Positions 5,730 to 13,025 of a stretch of DNA of 20,462 nucleotides are shown piece by piece. The DNA comes from CAYIFA01 sp964362625. GTDB taxonomy: Bacteria; Patescibacteriota; Minisyncoccia; 1-14-0-10-42-19. The translations under genes were made by a program, and so were the position numbers. The first letter of the stretch is position 1, and the number at the start of each line of letters is the position of its first letter. The notes beneath the pieces are model-generated. The model was not told the DNA's origin. It ran no database searches and worked only from the letters and a program-made list of their open reading frames with translations. The DNA lies in NCBI GenBank assembly GCA_964362625.1, contig CAYIFA010000012.1, forward strand, positions 1 through 20,462, read 5' to 3'.

Positions 5730-8201
5730 CTAGAGAAGGGTTATGGATGCGATTTCGTCTTTCTCGGCCATTTTCATCAGACGCGCTCCTTGGGTTGATC
5801 TGCCGGAGGTCGGAATCTGCGAAATGCCGGTGCGTATCACTTGTCCCTTTTTTGAAACAATAATCAGTTCTTCTGTTCCCGAGTTTACCACTCTCGCGGT
5901 TTTTAATGCTCCAGTTTTGGCGGTGATTTTTATGGTTTTTATCCCCGAACCGCCTCTGCGCTGCAAACGGTAATCCGAAACCGGAGTTTTTTTGCCAAAA
6001 CCATTGGCGCTGACTACCAGTATCGCCGCCTTTTTTTCGCTCCCAGCTACAACATCGGCGCCAACCAATTTGTCCGACCCCGCCAATTTCATTGCCCGAA
6101 CACCTTGGGCGGCCCGGCCCGTTGGGCGCAGGTCAGATTCCTTAAAACGGATAGCTTTACCTTTGGCGCTGGTCAGTATTATGTGGTCGCTGGAGCCGGC
6201 AAGCGTTACCCATTTAAGCGCGTCTTTTTTATCAAGTTTTATAGCGATAATTCCGCTCCGCCTTACGTCTGAAAAACTCTCGCCCTCCACCTTTTTAATT
6301 ATACCATTTTCGGTGATCATCACGAAAAACAGTTCATCTTTTATCTTGGCCTTCGGGATGGCGAGGGCCGAGGTAACTTTTTCATCTTGGGCTAGGTTTA
6401 AGAAATTGGCGATGGCCTTGCCTTTGGTGCTTCTTTTACCTTCCGGGATTTCATACATTTTGGTTTGGTACACTTTGCCGGTAGTGGTAAAAAAAAGAAG
6501 GTCATCGGTAGTGTTGGCGGCCGAGATTATTTCAATCAAATCTTCCTCCTTCATTTCCATAGTAGTCACTCCGCGGCCGCCTCGGCGTTGTGCCCGGTAT
6601 TCATCCGGGCCCACCCGCTTTACGTATCCGCTTTGAGTGAGGATCAAAAAAGTTTCCCGTTCAGCCACTAAATCCTCCGGAGAAAACGATTTTATTTCCC
6701 CCGCGATAACTTTTGTTTTTCTTTCGTCGCCGTATTTTTCTTTGATTAGGGCGAGTTCGGTTTTGATCACTTCTAACATCTTGGCCGGGTCTTTCAGTAG
6801 CGAATTTAGGTGTTTTATTAATTTTAACTTTTCTTCAAGCTCATCTTCTATTTTTTGGCGCTCCAATCCGGCGAGTGTCGCCAGGCGCATTTCAAGAATT
6901 GCCGCGGATTGTTTGTCAGAGAGTTTGAATTTTTCCATCAAGCGGACATGCGCGGTTTTTGAATCGGGAGATTTTTTGATGGTTTGGATTACCTGGTCAA
7001 TGTGGTCGAGCGCTTTTTTCAACCCCTCCAGAATATGCGCTCGTTCTTCGGCGCGGGCCAGCTCAAATTTGATTCGGCGTTCCACCACCACCTTGCGGTG
7101 TCCGATGAATTTTTCGAGCATGGACTTCAGCCCCAGGAGCTGCGGCTGTATGCCGTCTACCAGGGCAACCATGTTGAAATGGAAGGTCCGTTCAAGATCG
7201 GTGTGCCTGTAGAGCGCATTTAAAACTTTTTGCGGATGGGCGTCTCGAGAAAGATCTATGGCTACTTGCAGTCCCTCGCGGTCGGATTCGTCGCGGATGT
7301 CTTTAATGCCCTCCAGTTTTTTGTCGTGAACCAGTTCGGCCATGCGCGCGATCATTTCTGATTTGGAAACCTGGTAGGGAATAGAAGAAATTATTATCTG
7401 GAACTGGCCTGCCTTTTTTTCCACTATTTCAGCTTCGCCGCGATTTACTACTCCGCCACGGCCGGTGGCATAGGCCTGGTAGATGTTTTGTTTATTAAAA
7501 ATAAGTCCGCCAGTTGGGAAATCCGGGCCTTTTATAAATTGCGAAAGTTGTTCGGTGGTGAATTTTGGGTGGTCAATAAGTTGGAGAATTCCGTCAATAA
7601 GCTCGCCCAGATTATGCGGCGGAATATTGGTAGCCATGCCCACCGCAATGCCCAGCGAACCATTTAATAACAGTTGGGGAATGGCGGACGGGAGAACTAT
7701 TGGTTCTTGCTGGGTGGCGTCATAGTTAGCTCGAAAATCAACCGTGTCTTTTTCAATGTCTCCCAACATTTCCTCGGCCATTTTGGTCAGGCGCGCTTCT
7801 GTGTAACGCATCGCACCCGCCGAATCTCCGTCAATTGAGCCGAAGTTTCCTTGCCCGTCTACCAATGGGTAGCGCATACTCCAGGGTTGGGCGAGTCTTA
7901 CCAAACTGTCATAGATGGCCGTATCGCCGTGCGGGTGATATTTGCCCATTGTATCGCCGACGATGGCCGCCGACTTTCGGAATTTAGCCCCATGAGTAAG
8001 CCCCATTTGGTGCATAGTGAAAAGAACCCGGCGGTGCACTGGTTTTAACCCGTCGCGAGCATCTGGCAAGGCGCGCGAAACAATCACGCTCATGGCGTAG
8101 TCAATGTATGACTCGCGCATTTCGGCAACTATGCTTCGTTCCTCAACGCCCCTGATGGTTACCGGAGCGGGATTATTGTTTTCAGATTGGTTTTTAGGCA
8201 T
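5730..8201 (-). CDS. gyrA: DNA gyrase subunit A
   Basis: This 823-residue subunit breaks and rejoins DNA in the A2B2 gyrase that adds negative supercoils. SYIDYAMSVIVSRALPDARD (31-50) opens the winged-helix domain. The quinolone region is HPHGDTAIYD (89-98), with Thr where E. coli has Ser83 and Asp kept at the Asp87 position. The catalytic tyrosine is Tyr133 in MRYTEARL. The GyrA box QRRGGRG (538-544) marks gyrase rather than topoisomerase IV, and a second similar motif QRRGGSG occurs at 747-753. Length is normal. The frame is open to 8339, but those extra residues overlap the upstream gene. ATG 8201 (MPKNQ) is preferred, and ATG 8243 (MAGEK) is the alternative; neither has a proper Shine-Dalgarno. 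It sits between two small hypotheticals and a methyltransferase gene. Confidence 0.97.
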   Translation of the reverse strand: MPKNQSENNNPAPVTIRGVEERSIVAEMRESYIDYAMSVIVSRALPDARDGLKPVHRRVLFTMHQMGLTHGAKFRKSAAIVGDTMGKYHPHGDTAIYDSLVRLAQPWSMRYPLVDGQGNFGSIDGDSAGAMRYTEARLTKMAEEMLGDIEKDTVDFRANYDATQQEPIVLPSAIPQLLLNGSLGIAVGMATNIPPHNLGELIDGILQLIDHPKFTTEQLSQFIKGPDFPTGGLIFNKQNIYQAYATGRGGVVNRGEAEIVEKKAGQFQIIISSIPYQVSKSEMIARMAELVHDKKLEGIKDIRDESDREGLQVAIDLSRDAHPQKVLNALYRHTDLERTFHFNMVALVDGIQPQLLGLKSMLEKFIGHRKVVVERRIKFELARAEERAHILEGLKKALDHIDQVIQTIKKSPDSKTAHVRLMEKFKLSDKQSAAILEMRLATLAGLERQKIEDELEEKLKLIKHLNSLLKDPAKMLEVIKTELALIKEKYGDERKTKVIAGEIKSFSPEDLVAERETFLILTQSGYVKRVGPDEYRAQRRGGRGVTTMEMKEEDLIEIISAANTTDDLLFFTTTGKVYQTKMYEIPEGKRSTKGKAIANFLNLAQDEKVTSALAIPKAKIKDELFFVMITENGIIKKVEGESFSDVRRSGIIAIKLDKKDALKWVTLAGSSDHIILTSAKGKAIRFKESDLRPTGRAAQGVRAMKLAGSDKLVGADVVAGSEKKAAILVVSANGFGKKTPVSDYRLQRRGGSGIKTIKITAKTGALKTARVVNSGTEELIIVSKKGQVIRTGISQIPTSGRSTQGARLMKMAEKDEIASITLL

Positions 8202-8223
8202 TGCGTGTTTTTTTGAGCTGTCG

Positions 8224-8829
8224 TTACTTTTTTCTCCCGCCATTAATAATAATGGCAATTCCGTAAACCAGCAGTGCGCCCGGTAAGGCCCTCGCAAATT
8301 CATCCATCTCTTTTTCTCGCCTGGCCCTCTCTCGCGCATGTCTCTCGCCGAGTTTTCTAGCCTCGCGTATTTGATCTTGTTGATGCCGTTGCCGTTCAGC
8401 TTTTATTTTTTCCCGATACGCTTCTTCATAAGCCGCTTGCTGTTCCGGCGTCATGCCCGTTAAAGATATTTCATGGTGGCCGGCTTCGGCAGCTTGAACG
8501 CCCCCAAGAGTTCCCAACGGGAGGCCCGTGGCCAGCATGGTAGAAGCGGTCATGGCCATTATGAATTTCTTAACTGGTTTTGGCAGTTTATCAAGCGTCA
8601 CAAGGATTCCGGAGCGGCGTACTTCTTCTTCGCTTAACGGCTGCTCGGGCGCGATCCCGGCCTTTGTTCTTTCTTCTACGATCAGTTCGGCGGCATCGGC
8701 CACGCCGTCTAGATCGAGCGACCCAACGACTAATTCCGCCTCCCCTTTGGTTAGTTTCGATATCCGTGGGTCCTCCTTCTTTTCGTCGGTTTCGAAGGGT
8801 TGATTAAATTCAGGTACGTCTTCTTTCAT
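8224..8829 (-). CDS. Hypothetical protein with coiled coil and C-terminal membrane anchor
   Basis: This 201-residue protein is not recognised. The first ~85 residues are acidic and soluble. Residues 88-114 form a hydrophobic stretch ending in a VQAAEA sequence. A strongly charged helical region (127-178, rich in E, R, K and Q) is a likely coiled coil. Residues 181-197 (ALPGALLVYGIAIIING) form a short C-terminal membrane helix capped by GGRKK. Its start overlaps the stop of the upstream small gene as ATGA, and gyrA begins 22 bases downstream, so it is co-transcribed with gyrase. It may be a membrane-associated scaffold, but function is open. Confidence 0.75.
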   Translation of the reverse strand: MKEDVPEFNQPFETDEKKEDPRISKLTKGEAELVVGSLDLDGVADAAELIVEERTKAGIAPEQPLSEEEVRRSGILVTLDKLPKPVKKFIMAMTASTMLATGLPLGTLGGVQAAEAGHHEISLTGMTPEQQAAYEEAYREKIKAERQRHQQDQIREARKLGERHARERARREKEMDEFARALPGALLVYGIAIIINGGRKK

Positions 8830-9035
8830 AAGATCGGCGCTTGGTCATCTTTCTCTACAAGCTTACGCATTGTGGACTTTTCGTAGTCCAATATTTCATC
8901 CAACAAATCTTCCTTACTTGATTGTTTGAGCGCTTCGGTTTTCCTCCTTAGTAGATTTTTGGTCAGGCGAATAAGCTCGTGATCTCCGTTAAACAGCTGG
9001 TCAATTATGCTATCGCCATTTTTATTCATGTTCAT
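8826..9035 (-). CDS. Small hypothetical protein, all-helical
   Basis: This 69-residue charged protein (MNMNKNGDSIIDQLFNGDHE...) has predicted amphipathic helices with alternating KTEALKQSSKEDLLDEI and no membrane segment. It is accepted as real because it forms an ATGA overlap with the following gene and lies directly downstream of an AT-rich promoter-like gap. ATG 9029 is an alternative start. I do not recognise the family. Confidence 0.6.
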   Translation of the reverse strand: MNMNKNGDSIIDQLFNGDHELIRLTKNLLRRKTEALKQSSKEDLLDEILDYEKSTMRKLVEKDDQAPIL

Positions 9036-9042
9036 ATATTAG

Positions 9043-9051
9043 TGTGGATAA
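9043..9051 (-). promoter_or_regulatory. Perfect DnaA-box sequence in the leader of the gyrA-side operon
   Basis: The minus strand reads TTATCCACA, the classical DnaA box, between the putative promoter and ATG 9035. I found no second perfect copy in the window. It may be a DnaA-responsive control site or a chance match. Confidence 0.4.
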
Positions 9052-9071
9052 CGATTTTTGTATATACACCG

Positions 9072-9107
9072 CAAGTCGATTATAAACTAAGATCTAAATT
9101 TGTTTAT
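9072..9107 (-). promoter_or_regulatory. Possible promoter for the 9035-to-gyrA transcript
   Basis: On the minus strand a perfect TATAAT lies at 9084-9079 with a weak TAAACA 16 bases upstream (9106-9101). The predicted start is near 9072, giving a leader of about 37 bases. The region is AT-rich and overlaps the end of the preceding gene. Confidence 0.35.
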
Positions 9108-9349
9108 AATTCAGAGAGCAATCTTTTCAGACTTTGCCATAAATCAGAAGGGATAATTGTTTTTATGTTTTGCCACAAGATATTGAATGGTCCCGAGACA
9201 TCGATTTTTTCAAGTTTTTGCCGATCCGGCAATGAGAGCCACAATCCTATTATTAAAGTCATTACTAAAACTACGCTTACGATTAAAATCTTGTAGCGCG
9301 CTGATTCCGGTTTTCGTTGGATTTTTTCGATTGCGTCGATCAGCCCCAT
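9104..9349 (-). CDS. Small single-pass membrane protein, conserved-hypothetical type
   Basis: This 81-residue protein has a short cytoplasmic N-terminus (MGLIDAIEKIQRKPESARYK) and one membrane helix (about 20-43, ILIVSVVLVMTLIIGLWLSL). A C-terminal amphipathic region follows (FNILWQNIKTIIPSDLWQSL). Similar small proteins with IEKIQxKPExxR and one helix are, from memory, frequent in Parcubacteria, with no known role. It starts 6 bases after the stop of the MBL-fold gene and is therefore in the same transcript. Confidence 0.75.
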   Translation of the reverse strand: MGLIDAIEKIQRKPESARYKILIVSVVLVMTLIIGLWLSLPDRQKLEKIDVSGPFNILWQNIKTIIPSDLWQSLKRLLSEL

Positions 9350-9355
9350 AAAAAT

Positions 9356-10012
9356 TCAGATGCTTGGTTCCAAGACCACTATTTTTGTTTCATCTTGCGG
9401 CAATTCTTTTTTCTTTATGGTCAGTTTTTCTTCCGGTTTTATATTGCGCGCGCCGATTTCTTCCAAGAATTCTTTCAGCGCCGCTTTTTTATTGGCCTCC
9501 GGAAGTTCGCTATAATGCGCAGGTATTATTATGCGCGGCTCGATTTGGTTTGCAATTTCAGCCGCGGTCTCGGGATCCAAAACTTTTTCTCCGCCGATAG
9601 GAATAAACAAAATATCAATATTGCCGATTTTTTCTTTTGTTTCGGGACGCAGTTCTTTTTCCCCGAAATCGCCCAGATGCAAGAGTACGATGTCTTCCAG
9701 TTCTACTCGGTATATTGTGTTTAGGCCGCTTTTCTTGCCGTCTTGGTTGTCGTGGAATGAGGGAATGCCTTCAACGATTACGCCTTTGTATTCATATTCG
9801 CCCGGACCGTCTATTATGAATATTTCTCCATCCTTAGGAGCATGTAGTACCTCGCGGCCATTATGATTTTCGTGGTCGTGGCTGATGAGAAGAATATCGG
9901 TCTGGAAGTAGGGCGATTTGGTCTTTGACTTCCTGGAGGGCGGATCAAACGCCAGGACCAACTGCCCGGAGGTCACTTTAAAGCAGGAAATTCCGTAAGA
10001 AGTTATTACCAT
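9356..10012 (-). CDS. MBL-fold metal-dependent hydrolase (UlaG/YycJ-like)
   Basis: This 218-residue protein has a compact metallo-beta-lactamase fold. The metal-binding motif is SHDHENHN (His45, Asp46, His47, His50), slightly different from the common HxHxDH order because Asn comes before the third His. Later ligands are likely in LLHLGDFG and in IIPAHYSEL near 176. IDGPGEYEYKG and SGLNTIYRVE are typical of the short, RNase-tail-free bacterial family related to UlaG lactonase. The substrate is unknown. Its promoter is strong and places the first base of the mRNA on the ATG itself (see the separate entry), so the transcript is predicted to be leaderless. Confidence 0.92.
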   Translation of the reverse strand: MVITSYGISCFKVTSGQLVLAFDPPSRKSKTKSPYFQTDILLISHDHENHNGREVLHAPKDGEIFIIDGPGEYEYKGVIVEGIPSFHDNQDGKKSGLNTIYRVELEDIVLLHLGDFGEKELRPETKEKIGNIDILFIPIGGEKVLDPETAAEIANQIEPRIIIPAHYSELPEANKKAALKEFLEEIGARNIKPEEKLTIKKKELPQDETKIVVLEPSI

Positions 10013-10047
10013 TTATATATAGTAAGGGATTTTTGGGGGAAAGTAAA
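10012..10047 (-). promoter_or_regulatory. Sigma70-type promoter, leaderless start of the MBL-fold gene
   Basis: On the minus strand the -35 box TTTACT (10047-10042) and the -10 box TACTAT (10024-10019) are exactly 17 bases apart. Counting seven bases from the -10 box puts +1 at 10012, the A of ATG. Confidence 0.7.
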
Positions 10048-10049
10048 GG

Positions 10050-10079
10050 ATTTTATCGCTTTGTGATAAAATAAAAACA
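10050..10079 (+). promoter_or_regulatory. Extended -10 promoter of the 10079 operon, with an 8-base inverted repeat
   Basis: TGATAAAAT (10064-10072) is an extended -10 element; the predicted start is 10079, the A of ATG. No good -35 is seen. The same bases form the right arm of an inverted repeat ATTTTATC / GATAAAAT (10050-10057 and 10065-10072, 7-base loop) that could bind a dimeric repressor. Confidence 0.55.
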
Positions 10080-10465
10080 TGGCCATTATGGTTTTATTTG
10101 ATTACATATCCTGGGTTTATTCCGGAGGGATTAAAGAATACTTTCGCGCTTGGGGTAATTTCCACTGGTTTTTGTTTCATTTTTTTTCGGTGGGCATTTT
10201 AACCCGGACCCTGTTTGTGCCATGGCACCGCATGCGCGAAAAAGGCGGCCGGGGGCTTGATATCGAGGGCGCGCTCGCGCGGTTTGTGGTAAACGCGATA
10301 TTGCGCATAGTTGGAATATTTGTCCGCTTGTCCGTGATATTAACGGCATTTATTTTTGAGTTAGGTTTGTTTATTATCATGCTCGCCGGGCTTATTTTAT
10401 TTGTTTCGTCGCCAATTTCGATTCCGCTTTTGATTATATCCGGCTTTATTTTAGCCGCTATATGA
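10079..10465 (+). CDS. Polytopic membrane protein coupled to the Clp-like ATPase
   Basis: This 128-residue protein has three or four hydrophobic segments: about 29-48, 68-108 (probably two helices with RIVGIFVR between), and 110-127. A basic cytoplasmic loop VPWHRMREKGGRG follows the first segment. No enzymatic motif is seen. The gene ends in an ATGA overlap with the AAA+ gene, so the two proteins are made together, and both are membrane proteins; a physical complex is a fair inference. ATG 10088 is an alternative start, but the promoter position supports 10079. Confidence 0.82.
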   Translation: MAIMVLFDYISWVYSGGIKEYFRAWGNFHWFLFHFFSVGILTRTLFVPWHRMREKGGRGLDIEGALARFVVNAILRIVGIFVRLSVILTAFIFELGLFIIMLAGLILFVSSPISIPLLIISGFILAAI

Positions 10466-12984
10466 GCAAGATTTATTTTGTAACCAATCAAAGTCCCGCG
10501 ATTTACCGTTCAGTTCGCATAGACCGAGTTTTGGCCAGAAGCTTCAGAATTTTTCTTATCCGGCTTTTTATCTGGTTTAGCGTTTTATCCGGGCTCGGCT
10601 CTTTTGTTTTGGTCGGCGTGCGGTCTTTCAATTTCTCCGGTTTTTTATTCGGGTTTGTACCCAGTTTGGACCCGCAGACTTATTTGCCATCCGGCGTGAC
10701 GTTGCTGGGCGCGTTTCTTATTTGTTTAGGTTTGTTGTTTTTGCTCCTATTTTTTGAATTTTTTTATATTGCCAATCTCCGGCCAAGCGCGGCATTAAAT
10801 AAAGACGGCGAGGTTTTTTTGCTTGATTATGACGCCGCGGCGGCTTTCTGGCACACTTCGATGCTGTCGGGCGGGCAGATCCCGGGTAAAATGTTTTGGG
10901 CGAGAATTATAAAAAGCGGAATCATCGGGCCGGTTTTGAATCGTGTCGGCATCGCCGAGGAAGATTTTAACAATTATATAAAAAGCATTGCGGATTACAC
11001 GCTCTCCAAGGACGATTTGATGCTGGCCATGATCAGTATTGCGATTTTGCGGAAAGAAAATGTTTTGGGCATCGCGGAATTTGTTGAAGCGGCGTTCGCG
11101 GTTGATAAAAGTTTTGAAAGATTTGCGTTTGATCGAAAAATTAAACGGGAAATCCTTACGGGGGCCGCTTTATGGATGAGCCGTATAGCCCGTTTTATCC
11201 AAAGCCGGAAGTTTTATTGGGAGAGCAGCTATCTCGCTCGTATCCCCGGCATCGGTAAAGATTTGGGATTCGGTTACACCTTTGAATTGGATCGTCACTC
11301 GCGGGATCTGACCGGGAGGGGTGCCGCGGCTTTTTTGGGGCCGCGGCGAAAAACCATCGAGGAAATGGAGAATCTTCTGTCGCGGAGCGCACACGCAAAT
11401 GTTTTGTTGGTGGCTGACGAAGGCGAGGGGCGCCATACTATTCTCGAAGGTTTGGCGGCCATGATTTACGAAGGCCGGGCGCATCCGGCTATCGAGCATA
11501 AACGCATGGCGCTGGTGGATTTTGCGAGTATGACCGCGCAAACCAAAACCAAAGGAAACTTTGAAGAGCTGGTAAAAAAAATTATGAGCGAATCGGTACG
11601 GGCCGGCAACATAATTTTGGTGCTGGAGGATTTGCCGCAAGCGCTGGAGAGTGCCGGCGCCATCGGCGCGGATTTGCTCGGACTTTTGGAATCGTATATC
11701 GCGGGGCCAAAAACCCAGGTAATAGCTTTGTCGAACCGTAAGAATTATCATGACCGGATTGAAAAAATTGGCAAACTTACCGAGCTTTTTGCCAGCGTTC
11801 AGCCCGAAAAACTCACCGCCGACACCGCGGTCATTATTCTGGAAGAAGCGGCGATGGAATTTGAAATGCGCCACAAAGTGCTTTTTACCTATCAAGCGCT
11901 CCGCCAAATCTACGAATCAGCCGATCGCTATATAGTAGAAGGCGTTATGCCGGAAAAGGCTGTCCAGCTTTTGGATGAAGCCGGTGTCGCTTTTGAATCC
12001 GGCGGAACTAAAATAGTCTTGGCCGAAGACGTAGAGAATTACATTACTTCCAAGACCGGCGTGCCGGCAAGCGCGGTAGGAGAAAAAGAAAGAAAGATTC
12101 TTTTAAATCTGGAAGATTTACTGCATGAGCGGGTGATTGGCCAAAATGAAGCAATCGAGCAGATTTCCGAGGCGTTACGCCGGGCCAGAAGCGGATTGGG
12201 GGTGAGCGACCGGCCAATCGGTTCATTCCTGTTTTTGGGTCCTACTGGTGTTGGCAAAACCGAAACTGCAAAGGCTCTTGCGTCGGTTTATTTCGGCGGG
12301 GAAGATGCGATGCTTCGTTTTGACATGTCCGAATTTCAAGGGGGAGATGGCATAGTCAAGTTAATCGGCGGGGCAAGCGGACAGGATGGGGTGTTATCCC
12401 GGAAAATCCACGAACACCCGTTTAGTTTGGCGCTTTTTGACGAAATTGAAAAAGCATCAACGGATGTTTTGAATTTATTTTTGCAGATACTGGAAGAGGG
12501 TTTTTTTAGCGATGCTCGCGGCACGCGGATTTCTATGCGCCAGACCATGATCATCGTGACTTCTAACGCCGCATCCGGGATGATTCTGGATTTGGTTCGC
12601 GGCGGAGATGATCCGTCAAAAAACCGTAGCGTGGTGCTGGATGCGGTGCGTAAAGAAGGGAAGTTTAGTCCGGAACTGCTTAACCGTTTTGACGCGCTGG
12701 TTATTTTCCGGCCGCTATCCCGCCAGGATTTGATTAAGGTGGCGAAATTGATGCTGGAAGAACTTGCTGGAAAGCTAAAAAAACAAGATGTCGAGCTTGA
12801 AATAACCGACGCCCTGGTTGACCGGATAACCAAACTTGGTTATGACCCGATGTTTGGCGCGCGCCCAATGCGCCGGATTATCGCCGATCGCGTTGAAGGC
12901 GTGATTGCCAAGAAAATCATTGCCGGCAAGCTCGCGCGCGGTAGCAGTATACGGTTTTCTGACGAAGAAGTAGCAAAGATTTGA
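10462..12984 (+). CDS. Membrane-anchored double AAA+ ATPase of the ClpA/ClpC/ClpB class
   Basis: This 840-residue protein starts with two membrane helices (about 30-54 and 80-103) where Clp proteins usually have a soluble N domain. A helical region follows (170-240). The first ATPase domain (about 275-530) opens with LDRHSRDLTGRG as in ClpC, but its Walker A is DEGEGRHT (319-326; the lysine is replaced by Arg and the following residue is His) and its Walker B is LVLEDLP, so ATP hydrolysis there is doubtful. The second domain is intact: GPTGVGKT (593-600), LALFDEIEKA (656-665), sensor 1 TSN (700-702), arginine finger NRF (741-743) and sensor 2 GAR (799-801). There is no ClpB middle coiled coil. 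The ClpP-docking IGF/VGF loop expected after sensor 1 is not apparent (ILDLVRGGDDP instead). It is probably a membrane-tethered unfoldase or remodelling enzyme. Confidence 0.9.
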   Translation: MSKIYFVTNQSPAIYRSVRIDRVLARSFRIFLIRLFIWFSVLSGLGSFVLVGVRSFNFSGFLFGFVPSLDPQTYLPSGVTLLGAFLICLGLLFLLLFFEFFYIANLRPSAALNKDGEVFLLDYDAAAAFWHTSMLSGGQIPGKMFWARIIKSGIIGPVLNRVGIAEEDFNNYIKSIADYTLSKDDLMLAMISIAILRKENVLGIAEFVEAAFAVDKSFERFAFDRKIKREILTGAALWMSRIARFIQSRKFYWESSYLARIPGIGKDLGFGYTFELDRHSRDLTGRGAAAFLGPRRKTIEEMENLLSRSAHANVLLVADEGEGRHTILEGLAAMIYEGRAHPAIEHKRMALVDFASMTAQTKTKGNFEELVKKIMSESVRAGNIILVLEDLPQALESAGAIGADLLGLLESYIAGPKTQVIALSNRKNYHDRIEKIGKLTELFASVQPEKLTADTAVIILEEAAMEFEMRHKVLFTYQALRQIYESADRYIVEGVMPEKAVQLLDEAGVAFESGGTKIVLAEDVENYITSKTGVPASAVGEKERKILLNLEDLLHERVIGQNEAIEQISEALRRARSGLGVSDRPIGSFLFLGPTGVGKTETAKALASVYFGGEDAMLRFDMSEFQGGDGIVKLIGGASGQDGVLSRKIHEHPFSLALFDEIEKASTDVLNLFLQILEEGFFSDARGTRISMRQTMIIVTSNAASGMILDLVRGGDDPSKNRSVVLDAVRKEGKFSPELLNRFDALVIFRPLSRQDLIKVAKLMLEELAGKLKKQDVELEITDALVDRITKLGYDPMFGARPMRRIIADRVEGVIAKKIIAGKLARGSSIRFSDEEVAKI

Positions 12985-12989
12985 TGCCA

Positions 12990-13025
12990 TTGAAACTTTC
13001 CAGAGTGCTTGTTATAGTGGTGCAA
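12990..13025 (+). promoter_or_regulatory. Strong sigma70-type promoter, leaderless start of rpsA
   Basis: TTGAAA (12990-12995), a 17-base spacer and TATAGT (13013-13018). The predicted +1 is 13025, the A of the rpsA ATG, so no leader remains. It lies in the 40-base gap after the AAA+ gene and begins 5 bases after that gene's stop. Confidence 0.78.

Noticed and set aside
5992..7212. Two long plus-strand open frames inside gyrA
   Set aside because: Antisense shadows of a clear gyrase gene; serine/leucine-rich composition from reversed codons.
8202..8339. N-terminal extension of GyrA up to 8339
   Set aside because: The extra 46 residues overlap the upstream gene out of frame and do not look like GyrA; ATG 8201 or 8243 fits better.
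9036..9103. Replication origin
   Set aside because: Only one DnaA box is present, with no dnaA, dnaN or gyrB next to it and no box cluster.
11170..11907. 245-codon minus-strand frame inside the Clp-like gene
   Set aside because: Antisense to an intact AAA+ domain with all motifs; no recognisable features.
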